Shown in pieces: positions 17,080 to 25,469 of a stretch of DNA of 64,000 nt. Within the stretch, counting starts at the first letter, position 1. Every line of letters starts with the position of its first letter. Source of the stretch: Methylophaga lonarensis MPL (GTDB taxonomy: Bacteria; Pseudomonadota; Gammaproteobacteria; Nitrosococcales; Methylophagaceae). Where the stretch lies: the NCBI RefSeq assembly GCF_000349205.1, contig NZ_APHR01000010.1, positions 1 through 64,000 of the forward strand. The letters are read 5' to 3'. A program made the translations under genes and the position numbers. Under the pieces are notes generated by a model. The model was given only the letters and a program-made list of their open reading frames with translations, had not been told where the DNA came from and did not search any database.

Positions 17080-18622
17080 TCTGCTCCTGAACACTGTCTA
17101 TCCTCCGTAACCAGGTCGGCACAGTATTCAAAGGCGCAGGCCAGTTGGTATTGGCAGTCATCGCCTGCTGCCTGCCGGGATAGACACCATAAATGAGTGC
17201 ATACCAGATACGGTCATTTCGAATTGAGGCAAACACCGCTACATCGCCTTTCAATTCATACTTCTCAATAAAGGCATCCACTTCATCCAGTTCCCATGAC
17301 CCCATCAACTGGAAGGTATAACTGGTGCCACGCTGGCGTAGAATCCAGTCCTGCTGGTGTATTTTGTCAGAAGCACGCACCGGAGTGGTGACTGCTGGCA
17401 CCGGCTCAACATCAGCTTCAGTTGCATCAACCATCGACAATTCTGCTGTCTCTATTTCTGCGGCTTCCAATTCTGACTCGGACTCAGCTGGCGCAGCGGC
17501 TGGAAGTTCATCAATCAAATCAAGCTCTGCTGATTCAACATTGACGGCTGGCGACTCAACTTGCTCGTCCAGCTCTGATAATAATTGCAGAAAAGTTTCA
17601 CGCTCTAAAACATCGGCTTGAGGCAGTTCGGGTTCATCAACAATGACGGTTTGCAGATCATCAGCACTGATGATTTCAACTTCTGCCATCGGTTCATCAC
17701 TCATGCCCTGTTGCAGCCAGCTATTAATCTTCTGTTGATTAGCTAACAGACCGGTTAAGGCGACCAAAACAGGTATCGACCAGAGCCAACGACTATTAAA
17801 AGGTAATTTAAAGTTCAAGCCGGGCAATCGTGGCAGCTGGGGCAGGCGCAAAGACATTGCCTTGCCATGCCCCAACAACTGCTGATGTGCCAGTTGATTA
17901 AGTTTTGTCGGATGCCCTGAGGACAACCGGTAAAAGCGCTTGAGTTGTTGTTGATTAAACGGCAATTCGCCGCTGTAGCCTGATGCCTGCAACCGACACA
18001 TCAAATAATCGGACAGTTCATCTTGAACCAGTAAGGGCAGATCGAGTGCCTGTAAACGTTCCTGCAGCCGGTCAGAAAACTTCACTCGTTCCTGACATGC
18101 CATCACCGCTTGCAGTAAGTACTGACCTTCATGCTGCCAGCCCAGCCAGACAGTCAGGATTTGCATCACTGGCTCAGCCAATTGCTCTATATCATCCACC
18201 ATGAGCACAGAGGTGATGCCGAGCTGACGGATTCTGGTCAAATGTTGCTTCAAACTGTGCTGAGGATCAGCCAGCACATCAGGAGCACGACTGTCGACAC
18301 CCAACGCGTTCAGTGCGGCTGTTGAAAATGTCTGTAGATTTAGTGAACGTGAACCCTTGATTCGGCAACAACGAATGTCCTCACCAAAACGTCGTTCCAG
18401 TTCGTCCAGAAACACTGATTTACCATGCCCTTCTGGCGCTTGTATCAGAGAAATCTTGTCGCTGGCTCTGATAAGGTGCAACACCAGATTGAGTCTTTGC
18501 TCAATAATCGGACTTTTGTAAAAGCCATTGGCGGGCAAAGTAACGCCAAATGGGATCGAGTGCAGAGCCAGCCTTGAAAGATAGGCCGGCTCAGCTGAAG
18601 GTGCGGCGGTCAAATCTTCCAT
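17054..18622 (-). CDS. damX: DamX-like AAA ATPase with transmembrane segment and SPOR domain
   Basis: Protein of 522 aa in the conserved place after aroK-aroB. Residues 1-250 form an ExeA-like AAA ATPase with Walker A APEGHGKS (62-69) and Walker B VLMVDD (139-144). A single membrane span lies at about 279-296. Then comes an acidic Glu/Ala-rich linker (about 310-420) and a C-terminal SPOR domain (about 440-515, starting DWILRQRGTSYTFQLMG) expected to bind denuded septal peptidoglycan in the periplasm. DamX in E. coli acts in cell division. The ATPase domain on the cytoplasmic side is typical of other gammaproteobacterial versions. Start ATG at 18622, 11 bp after aroB. Confidence 0.85.
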   Translation of the reverse strand: MEDLTAAPSAEPAYLSRLALHSIPFGVTLPANGFYKSPIIEQRLNLVLHLIRASDKISLIQAPEGHGKSVFLDELERRFGEDIRCCRIKGSRSLNLQTFSTAALNALGVDSRAPDVLADPQHSLKQHLTRIRQLGITSVLMVDDIEQLAEPVMQILTVWLGWQHEGQYLLQAVMACQERVKFSDRLQERLQALDLPLLVQDELSDYLMCRLQASGYSGELPFNQQQLKRFYRLSSGHPTKLNQLAHQQLLGHGKAMSLRLPQLPRLPGLNFKLPFNSRWLWSIPVLVALTGLLANQQKINSWLQQGMSDEPMAEVEIISADDLQTVIVDEPELPQADVLERETFLQLLSELDEQVESPAVNVESAELDLIDELPAAAPAESESELEAAEIETAELSMVDATEADVEPVPAVTTPVRASDKIHQQDWILRQRGTSYTFQLMGSWELDEVDAFIEKYELKGDVAVFASIRNDRIWYALIYGVYPGRQQAMTANTNWPAPLNTVPTWLRRIDSVQEQIKTRGPQS

Positions 18623-18633
18623 AGCAAAATCTC

Positions 18634-19716
18634 TTAACGAATAAATGCCTGAAGGGTGGCGCTTAATTGAGCGGCTTCATAATCATCACTGATCACCGCC
18701 TGACCGATACCTCTGAGCAAAATCAGCCGGATTACACCTTCCTGTACCTTCTTATCAACCGCCATTAAGTCCATAAATTGTTGTTCTGTCATCTCAGACG
18801 GTGCTTCAACAGGTAAGGCTGCAGCTTGTAAAATTGCACGTATCCGTTCCACTGTCTCGGTCGGCAACCAGCCCAAACGTTGAGATAAATCAGCCGCCAT
18901 CAACATGCCAACGGCGATCGCTTCACCATGCAACCAGTTGCCATATCCCGTACCGGTTTCAATCGCATGACCAAATGTATGGCCCAGATTCAGTAAAGCT
19001 CTGACCCCTCGTTCATGTTCATCATCAGCCACGATCGCCGCCTTGTCCTGACAAGAACGTGCAATCGCGGAAGCGAGTGCTTCGGGATCCAGCGCCTTGA
19101 GCGCTGGAAGATGTTGTTCCAGCCAGTCAAAGAACTCTGCATCATTGATAAGACCGTATTTAATAACTTCAGCTATGCCGGATGACAGCTGTCGGGCTTC
19201 CAATGTCGCCAGCGTTGCCGTGTCAGCGATCACACATTGCGGCTGATAAAAAGCACCAATCATGTTTTTGCCCAGCTCGTGGTTCACGGCTGTTTTACCA
19301 CCGACTGATGAGTCTACCTGTGACAACAAGGTGGTTGGCACCTGAATAAAAGGTACACCTCGCTGATAACAGGCAGCAGCAAAGCCGGTCATATCACCGA
19401 TAACACCGCCGCCAAGCGCAATGAGAGTCACCTGTCTGGAGAATTTGAGCTCCAGCAGACGATCAAAGATGCGATTCATCACTGACAGTGTTTTGTACTG
19501 TTCACCATCAGGCAAAATCACGGACTCTACCCGGTATTGATCTGACAGCGCGTTTTCAAGCGCTTGCAGATACAGCGGAGCGATGGTCTCGTTAGTGACA
19601 ATCAGCACTTCTTTGCCGCGAATATGTGCAGCATACAACTCGCTGTTTTCAAGAATGCCCTGTCCGATATAAATGGGATAACTACGCTTGCCCAGTGCTA
19701 CCTGTAAAGTTTTCAT
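18634..19716 (-). CDS. aroB: 3-dehydroquinate synthase
   Basis: Second step of the shikimate pathway: NAD- and metal-dependent cyclisation of DAHP to 3-dehydroquinate. The 360-aa length is standard. Diagnostic blocks: [26 protein letters not shown] (NAD binding), [37 protein letters not shown] with the metal ligand Glu, and [13 protein letters not shown] with the metal ligand His. It lies between aroK and damX as in many gammaproteobacteria and starts 9 bp after the aroK stop. Chorismate made by this pathway feeds PabB next door. Confidence 0.97.
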   Translation of the reverse strand: MKTLQVALGKRSYPIYIGQGILENSELYAAHIRGKEVLIVTNETIAPLYLQALENALSDQYRVESVILPDGEQYKTLSVMNRIFDRLLELKFSRQVTLIALGGGVIGDMTGFAAACYQRGVPFIQVPTTLLSQVDSSVGGKTAVNHELGKNMIGAFYQPQCVIADTATLATLEARQLSSGIAEVIKYGLINDAEFFDWLEQHLPALKALDPEALASAIARSCQDKAAIVADDEHERGVRALLNLGHTFGHAIETGTGYGNWLHGEAIAVGMLMAADLSQRLGWLPTETVERIRAILQAAALPVEAPSEMTEQQFMDLMAVDKKVQEGVIRLILLRGIGQAVISDDYEAAQLSATLQAFIR

Positions 19717-19725
19717 GGTAATGAC

Positions 19726-20253
19726 TTATTTCCCGGTTTTTTTCAGTTGCTGCAACACATCGTTGACCGTTTGCTGAACCGATTGATCGCCGGTTTTCAG
19801 CACAATATCGGCCACTTCACGATAGAGGGGATCACGCTGGTTTATCAGATCCCTTATCTTTTGTTTACGATCACCGGTCTGCAGCAATGGACGTTTTTTG
19901 TCTTTTGCCGTGCGTCGATATAGCTGGTCAAGTGAGGCTGACAGATAGACAACGACGCCATTTTTTCTCAGCGTCCGTCGGTTTTCTTCAGCAAGCACCG
20001 CTCCACCGCCTGTTGCCAGCACGATATTGTTGAGCTCTGTCAGCTCTTCAATAATCCGCTGCTCACGCTCGCGAAAACCTGCCTCACCTTCCATTTCGAA
20101 AATCCAGGAAATCGAGACGCCGGTTCGTTTTTCAATCTCCCGATCGCTGTCATAAAACTTGCGACCAAGCGCTTTGGCAAGCTGTCGACCAATCGTCGAC
20201 TTGCCTGCCCCCATTGGCCCCACGAGAATTATATTACCTGAAATCTGCTGCAC
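19726..20253 (-). CDS. aroK: Shikimate kinase I
   Basis: Phosphorylates shikimate at the 3-OH with ATP. Walker A GPMGAGKSTIG, shikimate-binding DSDREIEKRTG, EGEAGFREREQR, and the GGGAVL loop are present. The frame is open to an ATG at 20292, but its first codons lie inside the terminator hairpin that follows pilQ and would add a non-family N-terminus. The GTG at 20253 (QQISGNIILVGPMG) gives 175 aa, very close to the usual 173, so it is preferred. Co-transcribed with aroB and damX. Confidence 0.93.
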   Translation of the reverse strand: MQQISGNIILVGPMGAGKSTIGRQLAKALGRKFYDSDREIEKRTGVSISWIFEMEGEAGFREREQRIIEELTELNNIVLATGGGAVLAEENRRTLRKNGVVVYLSASLDQLYRRTAKDKKRPLLQTGDRKQKIRDLINQRDPLYREVADIVLKTGDQSVQQTVNDVLQQLKKTGK

Positions 20254-20278
20254 AACTGACTCGTATTCTGTAAACGAC

Positions 20279-20306
20279 AAAAGCCGGGCCACTAGACCCG
20301 GCTTTT
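20279..20306 (-). terminator. Hairpin terminator after pilQ
   Basis: AAAAGCCGGG (20279-20288) and CCCGGCTTTT (20297-20306) form a perfect 10-bp stem around an 8-base loop. On the minus strand it lies 21 bp after the pilQ stop and ends in TTTT. It overlaps the longest possible aroK frame and so argues for the shorter aroK start. Confidence 0.75.
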
Positions 20307-20327
20307 GGTGTCAAAGCATACCAATTT

Positions 20328-22520
20328 TCAGAAATCCATGCCTTCTTTGATGATTTTTGGTGTGACAAACACCAGCAGTTCACGGCGGCGATCTTCGTTC
20401 AGATTATTTCTGAACATGAAGCCGACATAAGGCAGGTCACCAAAAAATGGAACTCGTTGACTGTTGGTCGTGGAAATTTGTTCGTAGATGCCCCCTAGCA
20501 CCACTGTTTCGCCATTATCGACTAATACTTGCGTCTTGACGCTACGTGTATCAATGCTTGGCACACCGAGGAATATCTCACCCACTTCGTCTTTATTGAC
20601 TTCCAGATCCATCACAATGCGATCATCCGGCGTGATTTGTGGGGTGACATCCAGCTTGAGTGTGGCTTCCTTGAATGAAACAGAGGTTGCACCGCTGGAT
20701 GAGGCTTCCTGATAAGGAATCTCTGTACCCTGCTCAATGGTTGCCTGCTTCTGATTGGAAGTGATCACGCGAGGACTGGAAATAATTTCGCCTTTACCCT
20801 CTTCCTGCATGGCTGATAATTCCAGCTCCAGAATCATGCCCAGTGGTAATTTGGCCAGCGCCAAGGCCACCTGACCTGCTGGATTGGTCACCGGTAAATT
20901 GACGTTCAGATTGTCGGTGGCGCCCAACTGAGTCCCGGCACCACGGCTCGGGTTAATCAGGTTACGATTGCCACCATCAACCTGCATGCCACGCAAACTA
21001 CCATCAGTACCGGCACCCAAGGTTCTGCTTCGCGCGGAGGCGCCGAATCGAACACCCAGTTCACGGGTAAAGTCGTTATTGGCGATAACGATTCTTGACT
21101 CAATCAACACCTGACGGACTGGAATATCGAGCCTTTCAATCAACCTTCTGATATCTGACAACTGAGCTGAAGTGTCTCGAATCAGCAAAGAGTTTGTCCG
21201 CTCATCGACTGTCACAGAGCCACGCTCTGATAGAAAACCCATCCGGCTAGAAGCCCCTGATTGCTGTGAATCAGACCGTAAAATGCCAGCGATTTCGCTC
21301 GCTTTGGCAAAGTTGATTTCAATAAAGTCTGAAAAAAGTGGCTCCAGTTCAACCAGCTGTCTGCGCGCTTCAAGCTCTTGCTTTTCCCGAGCTGCAATTT
21401 CAGCCGCGGGCGCAACCAGCATGACGTTACCGTTGATGCGTTTATCCAGTCCTTTGGTTTTTAGAATGATATCCAGTGCCTGATCCCAGGGCACATTACG
21501 TAAACGCAGTGTCAGATTTCCCTGCACGGTATCACTGGTCACCAGATTCATACCCGTAAAATCAGCCAGTAACTGCAATACGGCGCGAACTTCTATGTTC
21601 TGAAAGTTCAGCGACAGCTTTTCACCAGTATAGCCCTGGTCTGAGCCCATGCCAGGCATGGCAACGCCGTCTGTGTCCGTTTCAACCACAGGCTTGACCT
21701 CGACCACCAGCAATTTGTCTGACTGATATGCCAGGTGCTCAAATTCACCGGAAGTGGTCAAAAGCATTCGGGTGTTGTTGCCCTCGGCAGTGCTTTGAAT
21801 AAAGTGAACCGGGGTAGCAAAATCAATCACATCCAGACGACGCTGCAATTTCTCTGGCAAGCTGACGCCAACCAGATCGACCACCACTTCGTTGTCACGC
21901 TGACGGCGAATATCTACCGCAGCGCCATCATCGCTCAGATGGATCAACACTCTGGCTTCGCCCATTTCACCGCGACGAAAATCAATATCGGTGACTGAAC
22001 GACCCGTCGCAGCTGCAACTCGACTCGGTGCAGTTGAGGTACTTGCGGTGGCCGAGCCGGTCTCAAGCATGACAACCACGGTGTTACCAGAGACATCGAC
22101 GGTGTATGGCACTGGTCTTGCCATATTGATGACCATCCGTGTTCTCTCGCCTGCTTCGACGGTGGCTATGCTTCTAGTCAATCCGACGTTGATCTGCTGG
22201 TTTTTGTCATCCAGCTTGTTTTTAACACCAGCAAAATCAAGCACGATGCGCGCGGGGTCATCCATGGAGAAAGTGTTCGGCTCAGGTGCTGTTCCGGAAA
22301 AATTGAGTATCAACTTCGACTTGCTGCTCGAGGTGGCCTGATAATCCACTGACTCCAGGTCAACGGCTTGGGCTCCCCAACTGACGAGCATCATCAGTAT
22401 AAAGGTGACGACACTGAGGGCGGTCAGTAGAAGCTTTTGCCGCGCTGACGATCCTTGTATGGCGCGCTCTAGGGTCTGTTTGTCCATGATGATTCCATTT
22501 CTGATAGTCATGTTTTTCAT
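20328..22520 (-). CDS. pilQ: Type IV pilus secretin PilQ
   Basis: Outer-membrane channel through which the type IV pilus passes. The 730-aa protein has a signal/membrane segment ending near WGAQAVD. Two AMIN-type peptidoglycan-binding repeats follow: SKLILNFSGTAPEP near 43 and a second near 180-250. Next come the STN/N0 domain (LSLNFQNIEVRAVLQLLADF), N1 domain and the C-terminal secretin ring, with the signature VPFFGDLPYVGFMFRNN. Last gene of pilMNOPQ, 5 bp after pilP, followed by a terminator. Several starts are possible (22520, 22511, 22487); AGGT lies upstream of 22520. Confidence 0.96.
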   Translation of the reverse strand: MKNMTIRNGIIMDKQTLERAIQGSSARQKLLLTALSVVTFILMMLVSWGAQAVDLESVDYQATSSSKSKLILNFSGTAPEPNTFSMDDPARIVLDFAGVKNKLDDKNQQINVGLTRSIATVEAGERTRMVINMARPVPYTVDVSGNTVVVMLETGSATASTSTAPSRVAAATGRSVTDIDFRRGEMGEARVLIHLSDDGAAVDIRRQRDNEVVVDLVGVSLPEKLQRRLDVIDFATPVHFIQSTAEGNNTRMLLTTSGEFEHLAYQSDKLLVVEVKPVVETDTDGVAMPGMGSDQGYTGEKLSLNFQNIEVRAVLQLLADFTGMNLVTSDTVQGNLTLRLRNVPWDQALDIILKTKGLDKRINGNVMLVAPAAEIAAREKQELEARRQLVELEPLFSDFIEINFAKASEIAGILRSDSQQSGASSRMGFLSERGSVTVDERTNSLLIRDTSAQLSDIRRLIERLDIPVRQVLIESRIVIANNDFTRELGVRFGASARSRTLGAGTDGSLRGMQVDGGNRNLINPSRGAGTQLGATDNLNVNLPVTNPAGQVALALAKLPLGMILELELSAMQEEGKGEIISSPRVITSNQKQATIEQGTEIPYQEASSSGATSVSFKEATLKLDVTPQITPDDRIVMDLEVNKDEVGEIFLGVPSIDTRSVKTQVLVDNGETVVLGGIYEQISTTNSQRVPFFGDLPYVGFMFRNNLNEDRRRELLVFVTPKIIKEGMDF

Positions 22521-22525
22521 AAGCT

Positions 22526-23083
22526 TTACCTGACTTCTATGACCGATAGAGCTGTTTCCCGCTCAATGTAGCCGCCACCTTCTGGCACAATTTCCAGAAG
22601 TTGCAAGGCGGTATCGGTGATTGCCAAAATTTTTCCGTGGTTGGTACCCAGGTAGTTTCCAGTTTGAACCCGATGAATCACACCATCCGGCGTTCTCACC
22701 AGTCCCCAAATCCGCTCCTGTTCAATCGTCCCAGTAAACTGGAGATCTCTCAGATCATAGGCCTCGAGCGCTTCTTTGCGACGATTACTGTCAGGTTGTA
22801 CCCCGGAATCAAATAATTCCGGTTCCTCTTCTTCAACCGGAACGTCAATCACTGTTGGAACAAAGGGATCGCGAAGATTGAAGGCGGCGTAATTGAATTT
22901 CTCAAAGGTTTGCATTGAAGGAATTGGTGGAATATCAGGCTGATGTTGAGCCTGAACGCGTTCAGCATAAGCCGCCAAATCCTCCTTGGGAGGTTCACCA
23001 CACGCCGACAGCATCAGGGTAGCGATTGCAACGACGGCCGAGGGTGCAAGCAGTTTGTGTGTTTGATTATTTTTTAAACGCAT
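22526..23083 (-). CDS. pilP: Type IV pilus inner-membrane lipoprotein PilP
   Basis: Periplasmic lipoprotein linking the PilMNO platform to the PilQ secretin. A 185-aa protein with lipobox LSAC in LMLSACGEPP, a Pro-rich linker, and the conserved NLRDPFVP segment followed by a beta domain (LRDLQFTGTIEQ, GLVRTPDGVIHRVQTGNYLG). Order and spacing (5 bp to pilQ, 5 bp from pilO) fit the standard operon. Confidence 0.95.
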   Translation of the reverse strand: MRLKNNQTHKLLAPSAVVAIATLMLSACGEPPKEDLAAYAERVQAQHQPDIPPIPSMQTFEKFNYAAFNLRDPFVPTVIDVPVEEEEPELFDSGVQPDSNRRKEALEAYDLRDLQFTGTIEQERIWGLVRTPDGVIHRVQTGNYLGTNHGKILAITDTALQLLEIVPEGGGYIERETALSVIEVR

Positions 23084-23088
23084 TCTGC

Positions 23089-23676
23089 TTACCTCGATGA
23101 CTCATCTTGGTAGCGATAGGTTTTTGCTGTGATATCCATACTCATTTTCCCGTCACTACCCAGCGGTCCCATTCTCAAGTCATGCATTGTGACAATTCGC
23201 GGCAACGCCGCAACATCGCTCATGAAACTGGCAAATTGATGATAGGTGCCTGTGACACGCATTGAAATGGGCAGTTCGACATAAAAATCAATTGTGCGCT
23301 CTGATTCCGGTCTGAACAGTTCAAACTCCAGGCCATTGTTAATGCCGGTTCGGGAAATGTCAGTTAGTAAATCAGCCACCTCACTCCGGCTAGGCAGCTG
23401 CTGCAACATCGAGGCAAAAGCAATTTCCATTTCCTTCATCTGCTCTTTATAGGCATCCAGATTGACCGCCATGCCGCTCTTGGTTTCAAATTCAGTGCGA
23501 AGTTGTTGCTCCTGAGCTTCCAGCTGGCTGAGCCGAGCTTGCTGATCCTTGATAATGAAGTAATAACCGGCACCAAATACCACCAGCACCACCAAAAGCA
23601 AGGCAACGATCTTAATGGGTGTTGGCCACTCACCACTTTCGTTAAAATCCAGTTCATTGATCGCAGACAAATCCAT
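23089..23676 (-). CDS. pilO: Type IV pilus inner-membrane protein PilO
   Basis: Bitopic membrane protein of 195 aa that dimerises with PilN. The single span lies at about residues 22-43 (IKIVALLLVVLVVFGAGYYF), followed by a coiled coil rich in Gln/Glu and a ferredoxin-like periplasmic domain (LPSRSEVADLLTDIS, YVELPISMRVTGTYHQFASF). Its start overlaps the pilN stop by one base, showing translational coupling. Confidence 0.95.
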   Translation of the reverse strand: MDLSAINELDFNESGEWPTPIKIVALLLVVLVVFGAGYYFIIKDQQARLSQLEAQEQQLRTEFETKSGMAVNLDAYKEQMKEMEIAFASMLQQLPSRSEVADLLTDISRTGINNGLEFELFRPESERTIDFYVELPISMRVTGTYHQFASFMSDVAALPRIVTMHDLRMGPLGSDGKMSMDITAKTYRYQDESSR

Positions 23677-24236
23677 CAGATATCTCCCTCATCTGAGGCT
23701 TTGGTTTCAGCAACTTCCAGTGTGAAACGCCGGATAGCATCATCCCGTGTCGCCGTTCGTTGAATAACGCGTAACCTGGGTTCATCAAACTCGCTGTTGG
23801 CTTCCAGCTCTCGCATCAATACCGAAACCCGAGCGTTTGATTGTGCTACGCCATCAAGTACCAAGCGAGCACCCTGGCGAGCGATTGTTTCAAGGTGAAT
23901 ACCCTCGGGAATACTGCGTGGCAAGGCATCAAAAACTTTAACCACTTTGGGGCGGCTTTCCTGTAACTCCTGAATCACCTGCATGCGGGCGATCAGGCGG
24001 TCACGCGATCGTTCCAGCTGGGAAATTTCCCTGATTTTGTGATCCAGTTTGGCAATTTCAGTCTGCAGGAAGGAGTTACGTTGAGTTTGTTGATTAATCG
24101 CGCTATCCACAACCGAATAGGCGACATATAGGCAGGTAATGGCAACAGCAACTGCAACACCAAGCGCAATAAAAAACTCTCGTTGCCGTTGTTCACGACG
24201 CTCTTCACGCCAGGGGAGAAGGTTGATATGTGCCAT
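23676..24236 (-). CDS. pilN: Type IV pilus inner-membrane protein PilN
   Basis: The N-terminus AHINLLPWREERRE is the PilM-binding signature of PilN (INLLPWR). One membrane span follows (about 24-46), then a coiled coil and periplasmic domain (PRSIPEGIHLETI). At 186 aa it has the normal length. It overlaps pilM and pilO by one base on each side, so it is translated from a coupled pilMNO message. Confidence 0.95.
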   Translation of the reverse strand: MAHINLLPWREERREQRQREFFIALGVAVAVAITCLYVAYSVVDSAINQQTQRNSFLQTEIAKLDHKIREISQLERSRDRLIARMQVIQELQESRPKVVKVFDALPRSIPEGIHLETIARQGARLVLDGVAQSNARVSVLMRELEANSEFDEPRLRVIQRTATRDDAIRRFTLEVAETKASDEGDI

Positions 24237-25294
24237 CAGTCAAAGCTCCTCATTGCCAGTCCCGCGGCGATTAGCATCGATGGGGCATCGTTACTCAGCG
24301 CCTGCACTTTTACTCGGGGACTGATCACCATATCGGCAAAGGGATTCGCCACTGAAGTGCTGGTGCCTGTTTCCTGTTCGAGTATCTTATCGACACCGGT
24401 AATTGACGCACAACCACCGGCAAGAATGATATGGTCGATCGTCTGGTATTGCGTTGAGGCCGAGAAAAAGAATTGCAATGCCCGGGTCACCGTCATTGCC
24501 ATGGAACGCTTGAACGGCTCCAGCACTTTGGGACCATAATCATCTGGCAAGCTGTTATCTTTCTTCGCCCTGCCTGCTTCCTGATAGGACATACCATAAT
24601 AACGCTCAATATCCTCAGTGAGCATTCTGCCGCCGAACGTCTGTTCTCGGGTAAATACAATCTTGCCGTTGACCAAAACATAAAGCGTGGTCAATGTTGC
24701 CCCAACATCAGCCACGGCTACCGTCAGGCCCTGTCCCATCTGCGGCAATTGCATCGCAATCAATTCAAAAGCGTTTTCGATGGTATACGCCTCAACATCA
24801 ACCAATTTTGGCTTGAGACCTGCTTCTTCGAGCACATCCGTCCGGGCATCAACATTCTCACGACGCGATGCCGCAAGTAACACATCCACCGCATTTGGGT
24901 CAGCGGCCGAGGTGCCGAGTACTTCAAAATCCAGCCGAACTTCTTCCAGGGGGTAAGGGATGTAGTTTTGTGCTTCGAGGATGACGTTTTCTTCTAGTTC
25001 GCGTTCAGACAGTGACGCCGGGAAGGAGACGGTTTTGGTGATGGCGGAGTTGGCTGAAACCGCTACCGCGGCTTCTTTGGTTTTTGTTCCGGAGCGTTTG
25101 ATGGCACGCTTTATTGCGCCAGCCACCTCATTTTTGTTTTCGATTCGACTTTCCACAACGGCATTCACTGGCAGAGGTTCGACTGCATAGGACTCCACAG
25201 TGAACTTGTCACCCTTCTTGCTCAGCTCAAGTAATTTGACTACTGAGGAGCTAATATCGATCCCGAGCAGGGGAGTTCGTTTAGGTCCAAACAT
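24236..25294 (-). CDS. pilM: Type IV pilus assembly protein PilM (actin-like ATPase)
   Basis: Cytoplasmic FtsA/actin-like protein that binds the PilN tail and starts the alignment complex. Motifs: LLGIDISSSVVKLLELS (phosphate 1), VAVADVGATLTTLYVL (phosphate 2) and IILAGGCASITGVDKIL (adenosine site). The longest frame begins with TTG at 25306, but the ATG at 25294 has GAGG about 8 bp upstream and gives the usual N-terminus, so it is chosen (352 aa). First gene of pilMNOPQ, divergent from the PBP1A gene. Confidence 0.95.
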   Translation of the reverse strand: MFGPKRTPLLGIDISSSVVKLLELSKKGDKFTVESYAVEPLPVNAVVESRIENKNEVAGAIKRAIKRSGTKTKEAAVAVSANSAITKTVSFPASLSERELEENVILEAQNYIPYPLEEVRLDFEVLGTSAADPNAVDVLLAASRRENVDARTDVLEEAGLKPKLVDVEAYTIENAFELIAMQLPQMGQGLTVAVADVGATLTTLYVLVNGKIVFTREQTFGGRMLTEDIERYYGMSYQEAGRAKKDNSLPDDYGPKVLEPFKRSMAMTVTRALQFFFSASTQYQTIDHIILAGGCASITGVDKILEQETGTSTSVANPFADMVISPRVKVQALSNDAPSMLIAAGLAMRSFD

Positions 25295-25354
25295 CTGTTG
25301 CCTCAATTCCCGTTGATTTGCATTTTGCTGGAAGTTAGCACGCCTAGTTAAAGT

Positions 25355-25382
25355 AGTTTATTAAGATTATTCAGGATGTCAA
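25355..25382 (-). promoter_or_regulatory. Promoter for pilMNOPQ
   Basis: Read on the minus strand: perfect TTGACA (25382-25377), 16-bp spacer, TAAACT (25360-25355), about 60 bp before the pilM ATG. Confidence 0.5.
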
Positions 25383-25404
25383 TAAGTTGTGAATGACTTT
25401 TTAC

Positions 25405-25432
25405 TTTACTGGTCGCTCAGATGACTTAGAAT
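25405..25432 (+). promoter_or_regulatory. Promoter for the PBP1A gene
   Basis: TTTACT (25405-25410), 16-bp spacer, TAGAAT (25427-25432), about 38 bp before the start codon. It lies back to back with the pilM promoter. Confidence 0.4.
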
Positions 25433-25469
25433 ATACCTAACTGATTTTCCCAAATGCGAACTAATACAC

